From contig NZ_CP113975.1 in the NCBI RefSeq assembly GCF_026870155.1, positions 2,976,001 to 3,040,000 of the forward strand: a stretch of 64,000 nucleotides of DNA, written 5' to 3'. This DNA is from Flavobacterium marginilacus (GTDB lineage Bacteria; Bacteroidota; Bacteroidia; Flavobacteriales; Flavobacteriaceae). The notes beneath the pieces are model-generated. The model saw only the letters and a program-made list of their open reading frames with translations. It was not told the DNA's origin and made no database searches. This document shows, piece by piece, positions 1 through 9,262 of the stretch; the stretch's first letter is position 1, and each line of letters starts with the position of its first letter. Made by a program: the position numbers and the translations under genes.

Positions 1-856
1 AAAAAATGTCGCATTGGGAATAAATAGCAGGTAAATCGGTATTAATTACATAACCTGTCAAAACAATATGATTGATAAGATTGGTGTCATCAATTTCGAC
101 CAAGAGGATATTGAGTTCGGTTTTATCATAATCGAGCATAACCAGTTTATAATCAGTCTTTGTCAGTTTTAAAAAATCAGAAAAAGCTTTAAGGGTTCCT
201 TTTGTGTTTTTTTTGGGGTCTGTATTACCAAGGAAAAAGAAATACTTATCAGGTAAATTGTATTTTTCTTTAACACGTTTCAGTTCTTCTTTATTGGTAA
301 CGGGTTTAAAATGTTCACTTACACCATTATAAATAGCCTCGAGTTTTTTATCACCTTTAATTCCAAAGAATTCACCGATTCTGTTTTTTTCAAAATGGGA
401 TACTGTAATCACTTTTTTACTCCTTTTTACAACACACGGTACTACGAGTTTTCTATATATATTTCCAAATTTTTGGTAGGTACTTGCACTGCTTTTGAGT
501 ATTTTTAAATAACCGCTTTCCATGTAAATAATGTCATGAAGAATTGTTATTAAAGGAATAGAAGTAAAAAAAGGTGCGGTATTGCTGGTGCAGTGTAATA
601 TATCGCAGCCATATTTTTTGGCTGCTTTTGGCAATGCTATTTGTTCCCATGCTGGGTATGGTCCCCCATTTAATTCAATAATCTTAAAGTTTGAAGTTTC
701 TTTAAGAACGGAACTGTCTTGATCTGGTTTTACAAATATAAAATATTCATTTTCGTGGTCTAGATCCTGGAGATTCTTTATTAGTTCTAAAGCTACCATG
801 TCCATACCATGTTTTTTTTTACGAAAAAGCCGCTGTCCTTCTATACCTATTTTCAT
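1..856 (-). CDS. GT4-type glycosyltransferase, partial (C-terminus beyond left edge)
   Basis: An open frame runs from an ATG at 856 to the left edge without a stop, so at least 285 residues are present and the C-terminus is missing. The protein begins MKIGIEGQRLFRKKKHG. It contains CDILHCTSNTAPF, a LHDIIY segment, and later GNTDPKKNTKG, the start of the C-terminal nucleotide-sugar-binding half of GT-B enzymes (GT4/Glycos_transf_1). It probably adds a sugar to the lipid-linked repeat unit on the cytoplasmic face. It is the last visible gene of the minus-strand exopolysaccharide operon, about 100 bases after the GT2 gene. Donor and linkage cannot be read from the sequence. Confidence 0.85.
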   Translation of the reverse strand, partial: MKIGIEGQRLFRKKKHGMDMVALELIKNLQDLDHENEYFIFVKPDQDSSVLKETSNFKIIELNGGPYPAWEQIALPKAAKKYGCDILHCTSNTAPFFTSIPLITILHDIIYMESGYLKILKSSASTYQKFGNIYRKLVVPCVVKRSKKVITVSHFEKNRIGEFFGIKGDKKLEAIYNGVSEHFKPVTNKEELKRVKEKYNLPDKYFFFLGNTDPKKNTKGTLKAFSDFLKLTKTDYKLVMLDYDKTELNILLVEIDDTNLINHIVLTGYVINTDLPAIYSQCDIF

Positions 857-962
857 GATGCTCTTTTTTAGATTAATTGCTTCTGCATCTTGATAAAAAT
901 CAGAAGTAATTATTATGATTTTATTTTCCCATCTCTTAATTAGTGTGTTTTCCAGTATAATT

Positions 963-2159
963 TCAAGTTTGTTTATTTGAACTTGAAGTATGCTTTGTAT
1001 GTATGAATGTTTTATTGGCTCCTTTAATTTTTAACAGAGACAGCAGCATCATAAACATACCTTTTGGCAGACTAGCCAAAGCATTCAAAGTATTAATAGT
1101 ATAGAAATATTTTGGAACTGAAAAAACAAAAGACATTATGCAGGCTGTTACTAAGATAATCCAATAATTAGAGTAAGGATTTTGGTTATCTAAAAAATAA
1201 TTGATTACTAAAAAGCCAATAGTACACAGCATCACAGCTCCTAACAGTAATATTCTGGGTGGCTGAATAAATTGAATTGCCTTATCAAAATAATCAATAT
1301 TACCATTCAATAGTAAATGTTTGCAGGCACTTAGAATATCTTTCCTGAAGTAATGTAATTGTGCAGAAAGCCAGCGACGTCGCTGATTGCCAAATACTTC
1401 AGCTTTTTGTATTTTTTCGTCAAAAACTACAGCATCATTGAGATAAACAATTTTGTGACCTTCTTTAAGCATTTTGAGTTCTATTTCCTTATCAAATCCG
1501 CCAACAGCAGTAACTGTTGCCATAAGTGTTTTAAAATAATTGTACTTAAAAGCCATTCCGGAACCTATTATGGCAGATGAAAGCCCCAAAACCCTGTGTC
1601 CTTTCCGAAAAATGTTATTGTTTATTTCTTCGCTAATGGCATCAAGAACAGCCCAGGAGTTATTCGTGTTTTTTGCTGTACGATGACCTTGAACCGCAGT
1701 AAAACCATATTCAAAAGCAGCATTTATTTTTTTTAGAAAATCATTATTCATCACATTATCCGCATCAAGAACAACTGCAATATCATAATTATTTTCTAAG
1801 GCATCCATCGCTTTATTTAAAGCCTTAGATTTTGTACTCTTTTCAAAACTTACTTCAATAACTATAATGGGTAAGGTCTTTAATGCTGCTATTGTTTCCT
1901 TTTGAAAAGAATCGGCAATAATTACGATATCATAAAGTTCTTGTGGATAATCTTGCAGCAATGCCGCATCTGCAACTTCAATAATTACCTCATCTTCTTT
2001 ATACCCCGGAATAAGAACCGCTATTTTTTTTATATTTCCGTTATCTGAATATTTTTTCTGTTTATAAAATAAACTTGCTGCGGCAAATATTAAAATATAT
2101 AAAGTTGCTAAACCCAGAAAGCTTAATAAAACAATTTGTATGATGTTAAATACTAGCAT
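963..2159 (-). CDS. GT2 family membrane glycosyltransferase
   Basis: This 398-residue protein has an N-terminal membrane segment (about residues 5-30). A GT-A domain follows, with VLIPGYKED near residue 48, the metal-binding DAD at about 132-134 and a Q-RRRW motif (GNQRRRW) near residue 260. Two or more membrane segments lie after residue 295. This layout is that of processive or membrane-anchored GT2 enzymes such as the cellulose synthase/hyaluronan synthase clan. It sits between the phosphoribosyltransferase fusion and the GT4 gene in the polysaccharide operon and probably extends or initiates branches of the repeat unit. The exact sugar is unknown. Confidence 0.88.
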   Translation of the reverse strand: MLVFNIIQIVLLSFLGLATLYILIFAAASLFYKQKKYSDNGNIKKIAVLIPGYKEDEVIIEVADAALLQDYPQELYDIVIIADSFQKETIAALKTLPIIVIEVSFEKSTKSKALNKAMDALENNYDIAVVLDADNVMNNDFLKKINAAFEYGFTAVQGHRTAKNTNNSWAVLDAISEEINNNIFRKGHRVLGLSSAIIGSGMAFKYNYFKTLMATVTAVGGFDKEIELKMLKEGHKIVYLNDAVVFDEKIQKAEVFGNQRRRWLSAQLHYFRKDILSACKHLLLNGNIDYFDKAIQFIQPPRILLLGAVMLCTIGFLVINYFLDNQNPYSNYWIILVTACIMSFVFSVPKYFYTINTLNALASLPKGMFMMLLSLLKIKGANKTFIHTKHTSSSNKQT

Positions 2160-2209
2160 AATAAATTTTATAATTAAAACCGTTAGGACTCAAGATTAAA
2201 TAGCTCATC

Positions 2210-3148
2210 TTATTTAAACTTTCTCAGTTTATCCCTAAGTTTTAAAGCGTATTTTCTAAGGAAAGGCAGATGCTTGCCACTTTTAAGGTTATACATAAAA
2301 GATTCCGATTCAAATATCATTTCGAAATTCTCTGTACATAAAACCGGTTTTTTTGTTAATCTGTTTATCTCTACTGCCTGATGGTATTCACTTTCTATAA
2401 ACAGCACATAAGGCTTGGACAGATAAGCTTTAGCCTTGTGATCGCCATGATTATTAGCGCGCTGTCTTGCCTCCATATTGGGTAAATCGAGCATAACCAG
2501 TTCATTATATTTGATATTGTTAGCTGCTAACCAGGTTTCTGTTTCTTTGCGGTATTTTTCTAAACGAGATGTTACAATTGTTCCAATTTTGCTCCCTGGA
2601 ATGAACAATGGCGGAGCATTTAAAATAAAATCGGTATATTTTTCTCCATCATCATTTTGCTCTGGCAAAGGGTCAGCACATAAAACACCATCAATGTCAA
2701 AACACGCTTTTTCTAAAGTTGTATGATTGAGAATATTCCATTGAAAATACCTTGGCAAGGGTACAATTTCAAAAAAATAATCCACCATTTTTTCTTTACC
2801 CGGAATTACATAAACTGCACAATATTTTATATTGAATTTATCATCAAGATGTTTTAAACTTTCTTTAACCTCGACCATCGCAGCTCCCGAAGCAATACTG
2901 TCGTCAACCACAAGGATATTTTTAAATTCTGAGATATCAAAAAACTGGCTTCTGGCACCTGCTTTATAAATATGTCCATTCAAAAACGAATGAATATCGG
3001 TATAGGGCTTATTGAGATATAATGCTAATAAATTTGCAGGAAGCATACCACTCCTAGGAACACCAACTATCAAATCTAAATCACGCGGTATTATACTTAA
3101 TCTTTTAAGTATAATATTATTCAAATCTTTTACATTTCTGTAATACAT
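2210..3148 (-). CDS. Phosphoribosyltransferase-HAD fusion, candidate ribofuranosyltransferase
   Basis: This 312-residue protein has two domains. Residues 1-140 are a type I phosphoribosyltransferase: GVPRSGMLPA at 29-38 and the PRPP-binding loop VVDDSIASGAAM at 80-91. Residues 148-260 look like a HAD phosphatase: DIDGVL at 151-156 (motif I), TSR at 193-195 (motif II), a lysine at 238 or 240, and an acidic IESE at 251-254 (motif IV). Nothing ties it to nucleotide salvage, since every neighbour makes or exports polysaccharide. As I recall the literature, bacterial polysaccharide ribofuranose is made by transfer of 5-phosphoribose from PRPP followed by HAD dephosphorylation. A PRT-HAD fusion in a Wzx/Wzy operon fits that route. 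The substrate remains an inference. Confidence 0.8.
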   Translation of the reverse strand: MYYRNVKDLNNIILKRLSIIPRDLDLIVGVPRSGMLPANLLALYLNKPYTDIHSFLNGHIYKAGARSQFFDISEFKNILVVDDSIASGAAMVEVKESLKHLDDKFNIKYCAVYVIPGKEKMVDYFFEIVPLPRYFQWNILNHTTLEKACFDIDGVLCADPLPEQNDDGEKYTDFILNAPPLFIPGSKIGTIVTSRLEKYRKETETWLAANNIKYNELVMLDLPNMEARQRANNHGDHKAKAYLSKPYVLFIESEYHQAVEINRLTKKPVLCTENFEMIFESESFMYNLKSGKHLPFLRKYALKLRDKLRKFK

Positions 3149-3214
3149 AGTGCTAAGTTTAAGGATTACTGGTTGTATTCTGTTTTTCTAAATTGTTTTT
3201 GAATGCTTAACTGT

Positions 3215-4696
3215 TTATTGCTTAAGCAATTCAGCTTGGTTTTCTTCAATCTCCTTTTCATAAACATCGGAATTTAAAATAATTGCCATTGTTGCATAGA
3301 TTAATAAAGCAGTTGGCATTTGCCCTAAGACAGCATTTCCATAAGAAGCTACCATAATTCCCGCCATTCCTGCAATTAAGGAAGCCATTTTAAACTTCAA
3401 TATTGGATCCCGAATTTTAAACATCACTTTTAATGAGGCTTTTATCATTACATAAAAAAGAATTACTAAATGCAGTATTAAGCCAACAATCCCTTGTTCG
3501 ACCCAGATTAAAACATACCAGCTGTCGGTGGCAACATTGGATAGAAAAGCATTTGGCAGGTATTTTTGAGCTTTAGTGCCTCCGTGGCCAATACCGCCGC
3601 CAAATGGTCTAGAAGCTAAATAATTTTTGAGTATTTTTTGATTATCAAGCCTTACCTGCAAAGAAGCATCATTTGGATCAAAGGCTGTTCGCATCCTTCG
3701 TACCTGTGCATTTCCCTGTGCAATAGTCGTGTATTTGAAGAATATAAAAACGATAGCTAAAAATGTGACACCAATAATAATAACTTTTACATTTTTACTT
3801 AAGACAAAATAAGTCATAAAACCGACTATAGGTACACTCAAAGCACCTCTTGTACCCGAAATGACCATTCCATAAATCCCTAAAAGGCCTACAAAAATGA
3901 AAAATATTTTTTTTAATTTCTTTTGCTGTGACATGGCGTAAATCAAAAAAACAACTCCTGTATATCCTTGATTTGCACCAAATTGTCCAGCATCACTATA
4001 AAATGAAAAAACTCTGAGTTTACCAAATAGAATATGTGTTTTGTAACTTCCTTCATTTAGCCATTCTTGTTCTGCACCATCTACACCAAGAGTCATCTGC
4101 ATAATTCCTTTTAATGTTGCCAGTAACGAAAAGGCGGCCCATATGTAAAAAAAATAGCTGAGTCTCTTTTCATTCCTGATAAACATAAATGTTAACGGTA
4201 TGAATAAAAACGGGTAAAAAGCAATTCCTCTTCCAGAAATCCAAGCCTGAACACTTCTGGCTTCTGGATTAACCAACTCAAAAACAGAATAACCCAGCCA
4301 TAATATGGATAAAAATGTAATATCTCTTTTAGCTGGAGTCCAATCAATACGGGTTCTGAACTGATTCATAAACAAGGCTAAATAAGTCAGAACAAGTATA
4401 CCATCAATTGCAAACCCTAATGGCAGCCCTTTTACATATCTGCCCATGCCGATGATGACAAAATTTAATGCAATTGCAGTATAATACCCTATAACAGGAT
4501 AGCAAAATAAATAATATAAAAAGACAGATCCGAAAATAACAGCCAATAGCAACCCAATTCCAATAACACCTAATTTTACTATAATCAGAGCAGAAACTGA
4601 CATTATACTAAAGAGCATAATCAAATTCCCTGGTTTAGAAATATTCAAGGATCCTGAATAACTTTCAAATGGATTTATGTTATTATATTCACTCAT
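3215..4696 (-). CDS. O-antigen polymerase/ligase family protein (Wzy-like)
   Basis: This 493-residue, strongly hydrophobic protein has roughly ten to twelve predicted membrane spans and a large periplasmic loop around residues 310-400 (containing RPFGGGIGHGGTK), the organisation of the Wzy_C/O-antigen ligase family. It would polymerise repeat units, or ligate polysaccharide, on the periplasmic side of the inner membrane. Its ATG overlaps the stop of the flippase gene by four bases (ATGA), which indicates translational coupling. Polymerase and ligase cannot be separated by sequence alone; the neighbouring flippase and chain-length protein favour polymerase. Confidence 0.85.
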   Translation of the reverse strand: MSEYNNINPFESYSGSLNISKPGNLIMLFSIMSVSALIIVKLGVIGIGLLLAVIFGSVFLYYLFCYPVIGYYTAIALNFVIIGMGRYVKGLPLGFAIDGILVLTYLALFMNQFRTRIDWTPAKRDITFLSILWLGYSVFELVNPEARSVQAWISGRGIAFYPFLFIPLTFMFIRNEKRLSYFFYIWAAFSLLATLKGIMQMTLGVDGAEQEWLNEGSYKTHILFGKLRVFSFYSDAGQFGANQGYTGVVFLIYAMSQQKKLKKIFFIFVGLLGIYGMVISGTRGALSVPIVGFMTYFVLSKNVKVIIIGVTFLAIVFIFFKYTTIAQGNAQVRRMRTAFDPNDASLQVRLDNQKILKNYLASRPFGGGIGHGGTKAQKYLPNAFLSNVATDSWYVLIWVEQGIVGLILHLVILFYVMIKASLKVMFKIRDPILKFKMASLIAGMAGIMVASYGNAVLGQMPTALLIYATMAIILNSDVYEKEIEENQAELLKQ

Positions 4697-6084
4697 GATC
4701 TAAAATTATTTTCAATTTTCACACAACTATCATAACGATTATGTGTCAGCTTATTAAAAACTGAGATATAAAACTTTAAACCGCTCCTAAAAATTTCTTT
4801 GAATGAAAGGGATAACTCCTGATTGATAAAATACATCCCCATCCAAATGCCAATAATGGTAAATATAATAGAAGCAATAGCTACAAAAATTAAAGATTTA
4901 AATATAAAAATAGCCACTAAATCCCCTATAACATTGGCAATTACCATAACAAATACTTTGATGGCATTAATTCTTGGCTTATTGATACTATCCAGACCAA
5001 CTCCTGTCATTCTATCAATAGGTAATAATAATCCATATATGGAAAATACGCGAACGATGTCAACAACATTAAACCCTGTTATAGGATCTGTTTTCAAGAA
5101 TTGTTTTCCGCTTATAAGCATAACAAAGAATTCAGCAAATACAAATGTGAATAAACTTATTGCAACGAAGAGATAGGTCAAAGCTCCAGAATAAGTATAA
5201 AACAAACTTTTAACTTCATTAATTTGATTGTGTAAACTAGCTTTAGACATCTTTGGAAAGGCCGTAGCGACAAAACTGCGCAATGGAATCTGCTGTAATT
5301 CTGTCAGCTTCAAAGGAATACTGTAAAGAGCAACTGCTGCACTGCCTAACGGACTTAAACTGATAATTAAAGTATCTACGCTTCGTAATAAATTAGTTCC
5401 TATAAGGGTAAAGGTTGTGTATTTGCCAAAATGCAATAAAGTCTTATTGGTTTCTGCACTTGCTTTATTAATGAGTAGAATTCCGTCCCATCCCAAAATA
5501 AAACTTACAATTGATGTACCTGCATTCACAATAATTAAGCCTATGACTAATTGATTCAGGCTTAAATTTAATAGTGAAAAATGCATCAGGATTATTAAAA
5601 AAAAACAGCCGCTATTTATTGCTTTGAGGGCAAGAATCTGCTTATATTTTCTATCAGCCTGCAATACAACTAAAGCAATATTCCACGGAAGATTTAAAAA
5701 TGCAAGCAAAGGATACCATGTAAAAAAAATAGTATATCCAGAATTTTGAATTGCCTCCGGAAATAATAATTTACAAGCAACCAAAATTAAGGCAACAAAA
5801 ATTGTGGCACCTAAGCTTATTAGCGCGTTAGAACCAATCAGTTTAACTCTCGATGAATCATCAGCTCCGGAAAGATAGCGTATCAAACCGGTATTGGTTA
5901 TACCAAATCTAAACATTTCTACAAATGATCCTGCGGCCATAAACAAAACCCATTCACCAAATACTTCTAAAGATAAACTTCTGGCAAGCAAGGCAAAACC
6001 ACCAATGCCTAAAATAGCAATCACAACATTTCCTGATAAAGACAGAAAATTATCTTCGCTTACTATTTTTTTGAGTGTTTTCAT
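4693..6084 (-). CDS. Oligosaccharide flippase (Wzx/MOP superfamily)
   Basis: This 463-residue protein has about twelve to fourteen hydrophobic segments. The N-terminal GNVVIAILGIGGFALLARSL is typical of polysaccharide-specific MOP/MATE exporters. It would flip undecaprenyl-linked repeat units across the inner membrane. It ends in a four-base overlap with the Wzy-like gene and starts 15 bases after the stop of the Wzc-like gene, so it is well inside one transcription unit. The hydrophilic C-terminus is short and carries nothing recognisable. Confidence 0.9.
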   Translation of the reverse strand: MKTLKKIVSEDNFLSLSGNVVIAILGIGGFALLARSLSLEVFGEWVLFMAAGSFVEMFRFGITNTGLIRYLSGADDSSRVKLIGSNALISLGATIFVALILVACKLLFPEAIQNSGYTIFFTWYPLLAFLNLPWNIALVVLQADRKYKQILALKAINSGCFFLIILMHFSLLNLSLNQLVIGLIIVNAGTSIVSFILGWDGILLINKASAETNKTLLHFGKYTTFTLIGTNLLRSVDTLIISLSPLGSAAVALYSIPLKLTELQQIPLRSFVATAFPKMSKASLHNQINEVKSLFYTYSGALTYLFVAISLFTFVFAEFFVMLISGKQFLKTDPITGFNVVDIVRVFSIYGLLLPIDRMTGVGLDSINKPRINAIKVFVMVIANVIGDLVAIFIFKSLIFVAIASIIFTIIGIWMGMYFINQELSLSFKEIFRSGLKFYISVFNKLTHNRYDSCVKIENNFRS

Positions 6085-6099
6085 TTGAAAGTTAGCTAA

Positions 6100-8475
6100 T
6101 TAAATATGGTTTTTAGAAAAAAACTGAAATTTGAACATCGATTTTATTTTTTTTCTGAACATACTTCTAGTTTTGGGCAGATCTCCTAAAACCGATTCAA
6201 TTTCATTTATCTCTACACCGTTAACTATTACATTAATTTTTGAAGCAGCTGCAGCTAATAAATTATTTACAGCAGATTGATCTGCATCAGACCATACTCG
6301 ATTGGAACGGCATACGAGAATATCTAAGTCAGCATTCAAAATTAATTCCGCTGGATAATTGTAATTGATCAGAGATGGTAATTCTATAATTACAAAGTCT
6401 GGAGTATAATTCAAAGTAATATTATTCTGCTCTAAAATGTCTGTAAAATTTTTAGCATTATAAAACGAACTATTCATCGCATAAGAATAGTATTCTGATT
6501 CATCAAGGTAACTAGACACAGCAGCCAAAAAAGGATTATCAACATCAATGCGCGGATCTGGATAACCTAAAATTTTATTAAGAATTGGGAATTTTCTTTG
6601 CTGAGTAATAGGCTCTTGTTTACTGTCATAATTTAAAAATACTATTTTCTTTCCTTCTTGTTTCAATGTCTTGGCAATATTGCCTGCTAAAACAGTTTTC
6701 CCTTCCATTTTATGAGTGCTGAACACCACTATAGTTTTTACTGTTTTTTCAGAGTCGTGTGTACCGAAATACTGCAGTATATTTTGAGTAATTATCTCGA
6801 TTAATCTTTTTTGTATAAAAGCCAGCTTGATATTTCCTGAGTCCAATATCATTTTAGGCATCATTCCTAATGTTTTTAGTCCTAACTGCTTACTGGCTCT
6901 GCTAGCATTTTTTATTGTATCATCAAAATACTCCATCATCAAAATAATTCCCAGAGTTAAAAGACCACCCAGAAAAGCTGCTGCAACAATAAGCAATCCT
7001 CTTTTAGTTGGATTAGCTGATAATGGATAAAAAGGCGGATCAATGGATTTTATGTTAGAGGACATTTCATTGTCCTGCAATTTTAGTTTGGCTAAATTTA
7101 ATCCGTGAAGCAATTCTAAATAGCCTTGTTCTGAAACTGAAATTTCACGTTCTAATCTTTTTATAGTAGCACCTGCTGGTGCATAAGTAGCATATTGTTC
7201 TTGAAAATCTTTGTTTTGCTTGTCCATTACCTTTATTTTGGCCTTAAGGTTTTCAGACTCAACAACAGTATTCATCCAATCTGGAAGTGTTTTAGTCAAT
7301 GGAACACCATCAACAGTGTTATTATAACTGTATATTTCATCGACACTTTTTTTGATTTCATTATTTAAAGATTCTCTTTCTTTTTTTAAAGTATTGATCT
7401 TAGATGAAATATTTTCGCTGGGATCAGATTCTAAATTGGCTTCGTTAAATGCAATTTGATAATTAATGTACCCTAATAATTTCTTTTTTTCAAGAATCTT
7501 GTTAGTTTCATTCTGAATGTAATCCTGAACATTTAGTTTTTCTTCAATTCTTTTGGTTGATGCCTGTGTACCGGCAAGCTGTGCTTTTTTGTTATTATAA
7601 TCAACCTCCATGTCTTCTTTTACAACTGCAACTGCCTTACTCTGCTCATAATAATTTATGATTTTGTTTGCCTTATTGAATTCAAGAAGTTTATCTTCAG
7701 CTAATTTTAAATCATTATTAGCCATAGCAAGTTGCTGTTCAAAGTATTTAACAACAGCGTCTGATCTATTCTCTTTTATGTTTTTATAATTTTTTATGCA
7801 AACTGCGTTGTAAATTTCAAGTGTCTGCTGGCAGATACCCGGGTCATCTACTGTATAAGTCATTTTTATTAAATCACTGCTATTGATGCGAATGGCTTGT
7901 ATACTCGACAAAGCTTTAATAGAATAGTGCTTATCATTTTCATAATTCAGCAGCTCATAAATATAATTATCGCTGCTGCTTCTCATTAATTTTAATAATC
8001 GGTTAACCGTTATCTCATAGTTTTTTCGATTAATTTCTGGAGGAAGCGGACTATTAACCGTTAAACTATCCGTTTTTAAACTCCTATTATTACCCTTTTC
8101 AATGTAATTATAAATGTCTTTTGGTACTTTTACTTTTAGTTCATCAAATAATTTTTTTGAAATGTACTTTGGATTGGCCTCAGGCAGCATAAGGTGTGTG
8201 GCTAATAATCGTACAGCTACCTCCTCTTGAGTTTCTCTTGAGTTAATAATATTGATTAAATTATCAAAAGCTGTATTAGTCGCAAAATAATTGAATGCTT
8301 TATCCATTTCAATAGAGGAACCAGTAGCAAGTCCAGTATATAAAATCGTTTGCGATGTATACTCTAAATGTGGCTTACTAGTAAGAATTAATACTAACAA
8401 AGCCAAGAATAATGGAATCACAATCAAAAGCACCAAATGCCTTAATATCAATCTTATAAAATCAATTATTTTCAT
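6100..8475 (-). CDS. Wzc/GumC-like chain-length protein with degenerate kinase domain
   Basis: This 791-residue protein has the Wzc layout: a membrane span at about residues 12-35, a long periplasmic region with coiled-coil stretches (about 230-490), a proline-containing second span near residues 500-530 (PLSANPTKRG precedes it), then a cytoplasmic P-loop-like domain. That domain is degenerate. The Walker A region reads STHKMEGKT, lacking the usual first glycine, Walker A' reads IVFLNYDSK, and the last roughly 60 residues contain no tyrosine cluster. It therefore probably sets chain length or organises export without full BY-kinase activity. It lies four bases downstream of the TolC-like gene. 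Confidence 0.87.
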   Translation of the reverse strand: MKIIDFIRLILRHLVLLIVIPLFLALLVLILTSKPHLEYTSQTILYTGLATGSSIEMDKAFNYFATNTAFDNLINIINSRETQEEVAVRLLATHLMLPEANPKYISKKLFDELKVKVPKDIYNYIEKGNNRSLKTDSLTVNSPLPPEINRKNYEITVNRLLKLMRSSSDNYIYELLNYENDKHYSIKALSSIQAIRINSSDLIKMTYTVDDPGICQQTLEIYNAVCIKNYKNIKENRSDAVVKYFEQQLAMANNDLKLAEDKLLEFNKANKIINYYEQSKAVAVVKEDMEVDYNNKKAQLAGTQASTKRIEEKLNVQDYIQNETNKILEKKKLLGYINYQIAFNEANLESDPSENISSKINTLKKERESLNNEIKKSVDEIYSYNNTVDGVPLTKTLPDWMNTVVESENLKAKIKVMDKQNKDFQEQYATYAPAGATIKRLEREISVSEQGYLELLHGLNLAKLKLQDNEMSSNIKSIDPPFYPLSANPTKRGLLIVAAAFLGGLLTLGIILMMEYFDDTIKNASRASKQLGLKTLGMMPKMILDSGNIKLAFIQKRLIEIITQNILQYFGTHDSEKTVKTIVVFSTHKMEGKTVLAGNIAKTLKQEGKKIVFLNYDSKQEPITQQRKFPILNKILGYPDPRIDVDNPFLAAVSSYLDESEYYSYAMNSSFYNAKNFTDILEQNNITLNYTPDFVIIELPSLINYNYPAELILNADLDILVCRSNRVWSDADQSAVNNLLAAAASKINVIVNGVEINEIESVLGDLPKTRSMFRKKIKSMFKFQFFSKNHI

Positions 8476-8479
8476 TTCT

Positions 8480-9229
8480 CTATTTTGATTTTGTTAGATT
8501 AAATACAAACCCTGCCATATCTTCAAGTAATTGTTTAGTAATAATAAATTCAGATTTAGCAGATTCGTAATCTGCCTCTAAATTTGACGTAATACCAGTT
8601 ATCCTGACATATTCCGAAACAGGAACTATTCCATTTCGAAATTCTTTTTCAACCATTTGCATATTAATTTTACCATCACTCAGGCTTTTGGATCTGATTA
8701 GAAGTAACTTTTGTTTTAAAATTAACTCCTGGTACAGTTTTATGACCGTCTGCCTGATTTCATCTTCTTGAAAATCAGCCATATTTTTGGCTTCATCAAC
8801 CTCAAATTTTGCCAATTTAATCTGATTTTTTCTGTTCAGCGCATCAAAAACTGGAAACTTCACATACACCCCTACGCTATAATTATATTGTGTTGAAAGT
8901 GTAGAATAAGCGGTGTTAGAAACTCCATTTTCACTGCTGGAAAAATTGTTCAGCGTACCATATCTGCCATCAGCCTGAAGTCCCATATTTCTTGTCCAGT
9001 AGATACGCTCAGATGCTAATGCAGATTCCTTAACACCAATATGATCTTTTCTGAATTTTAGCATTGAGTTTCGCTTTAGTACAGAATCGATGACGGTTTT
9101 AAGAGGAGGAAACTCAAACTCACTGCCATTTATTGATACATCATTATATTGAAGTGTTTGTGCCTCTGCAGTATTGATTGAAAACATCAGTAAAGCAAAA
9201 AGAATATTTATTTTTAATACTTTTTTCAT
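8480..9229 (-). CDS. Half-length TolC-family outer-membrane protein
   Basis: I chose the ATG at 9229 (MKKVLKINILFALLMFS) because it begins a clean signal peptide ending near AEAQ. The frame is open eight codons further upstream. The mature part (about 225 residues) has TolC/OEP features: a FPPLKTVIDSVLKRN helix start, a beta-rich YSVGVYVKFPVFD segment and a long helix ending near residue 235. TolC-family proteins normally have two such repeats in 420-480 residues, so this is about one repeat. It lies directly before the Wzc-like gene, and I see no Wza-type export lipoprotein in the visible operon. It could be the outer-membrane part of the exporter or a truncated relic. Confidence 0.8.
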   Translation of the reverse strand: MKKVLKINILFALLMFSINTAEAQTLQYNDVSINGSEFEFPPLKTVIDSVLKRNSMLKFRKDHIGVKESALASERIYWTRNMGLQADGRYGTLNNFSSSENGVSNTAYSTLSTQYNYSVGVYVKFPVFDALNRKNQIKLAKFEVDEAKNMADFQEDEIRQTVIKLYQELILKQKLLLIRSKSLSDGKINMQMVEKEFRNGIVPVSEYVRITGITSNLEADYESAKSEFIITKQLLEDMAGFVFNLTKSK

Positions 9230-9262
9230 AATTAAAATTTGGAGGCAAACCATATTTTTTTT

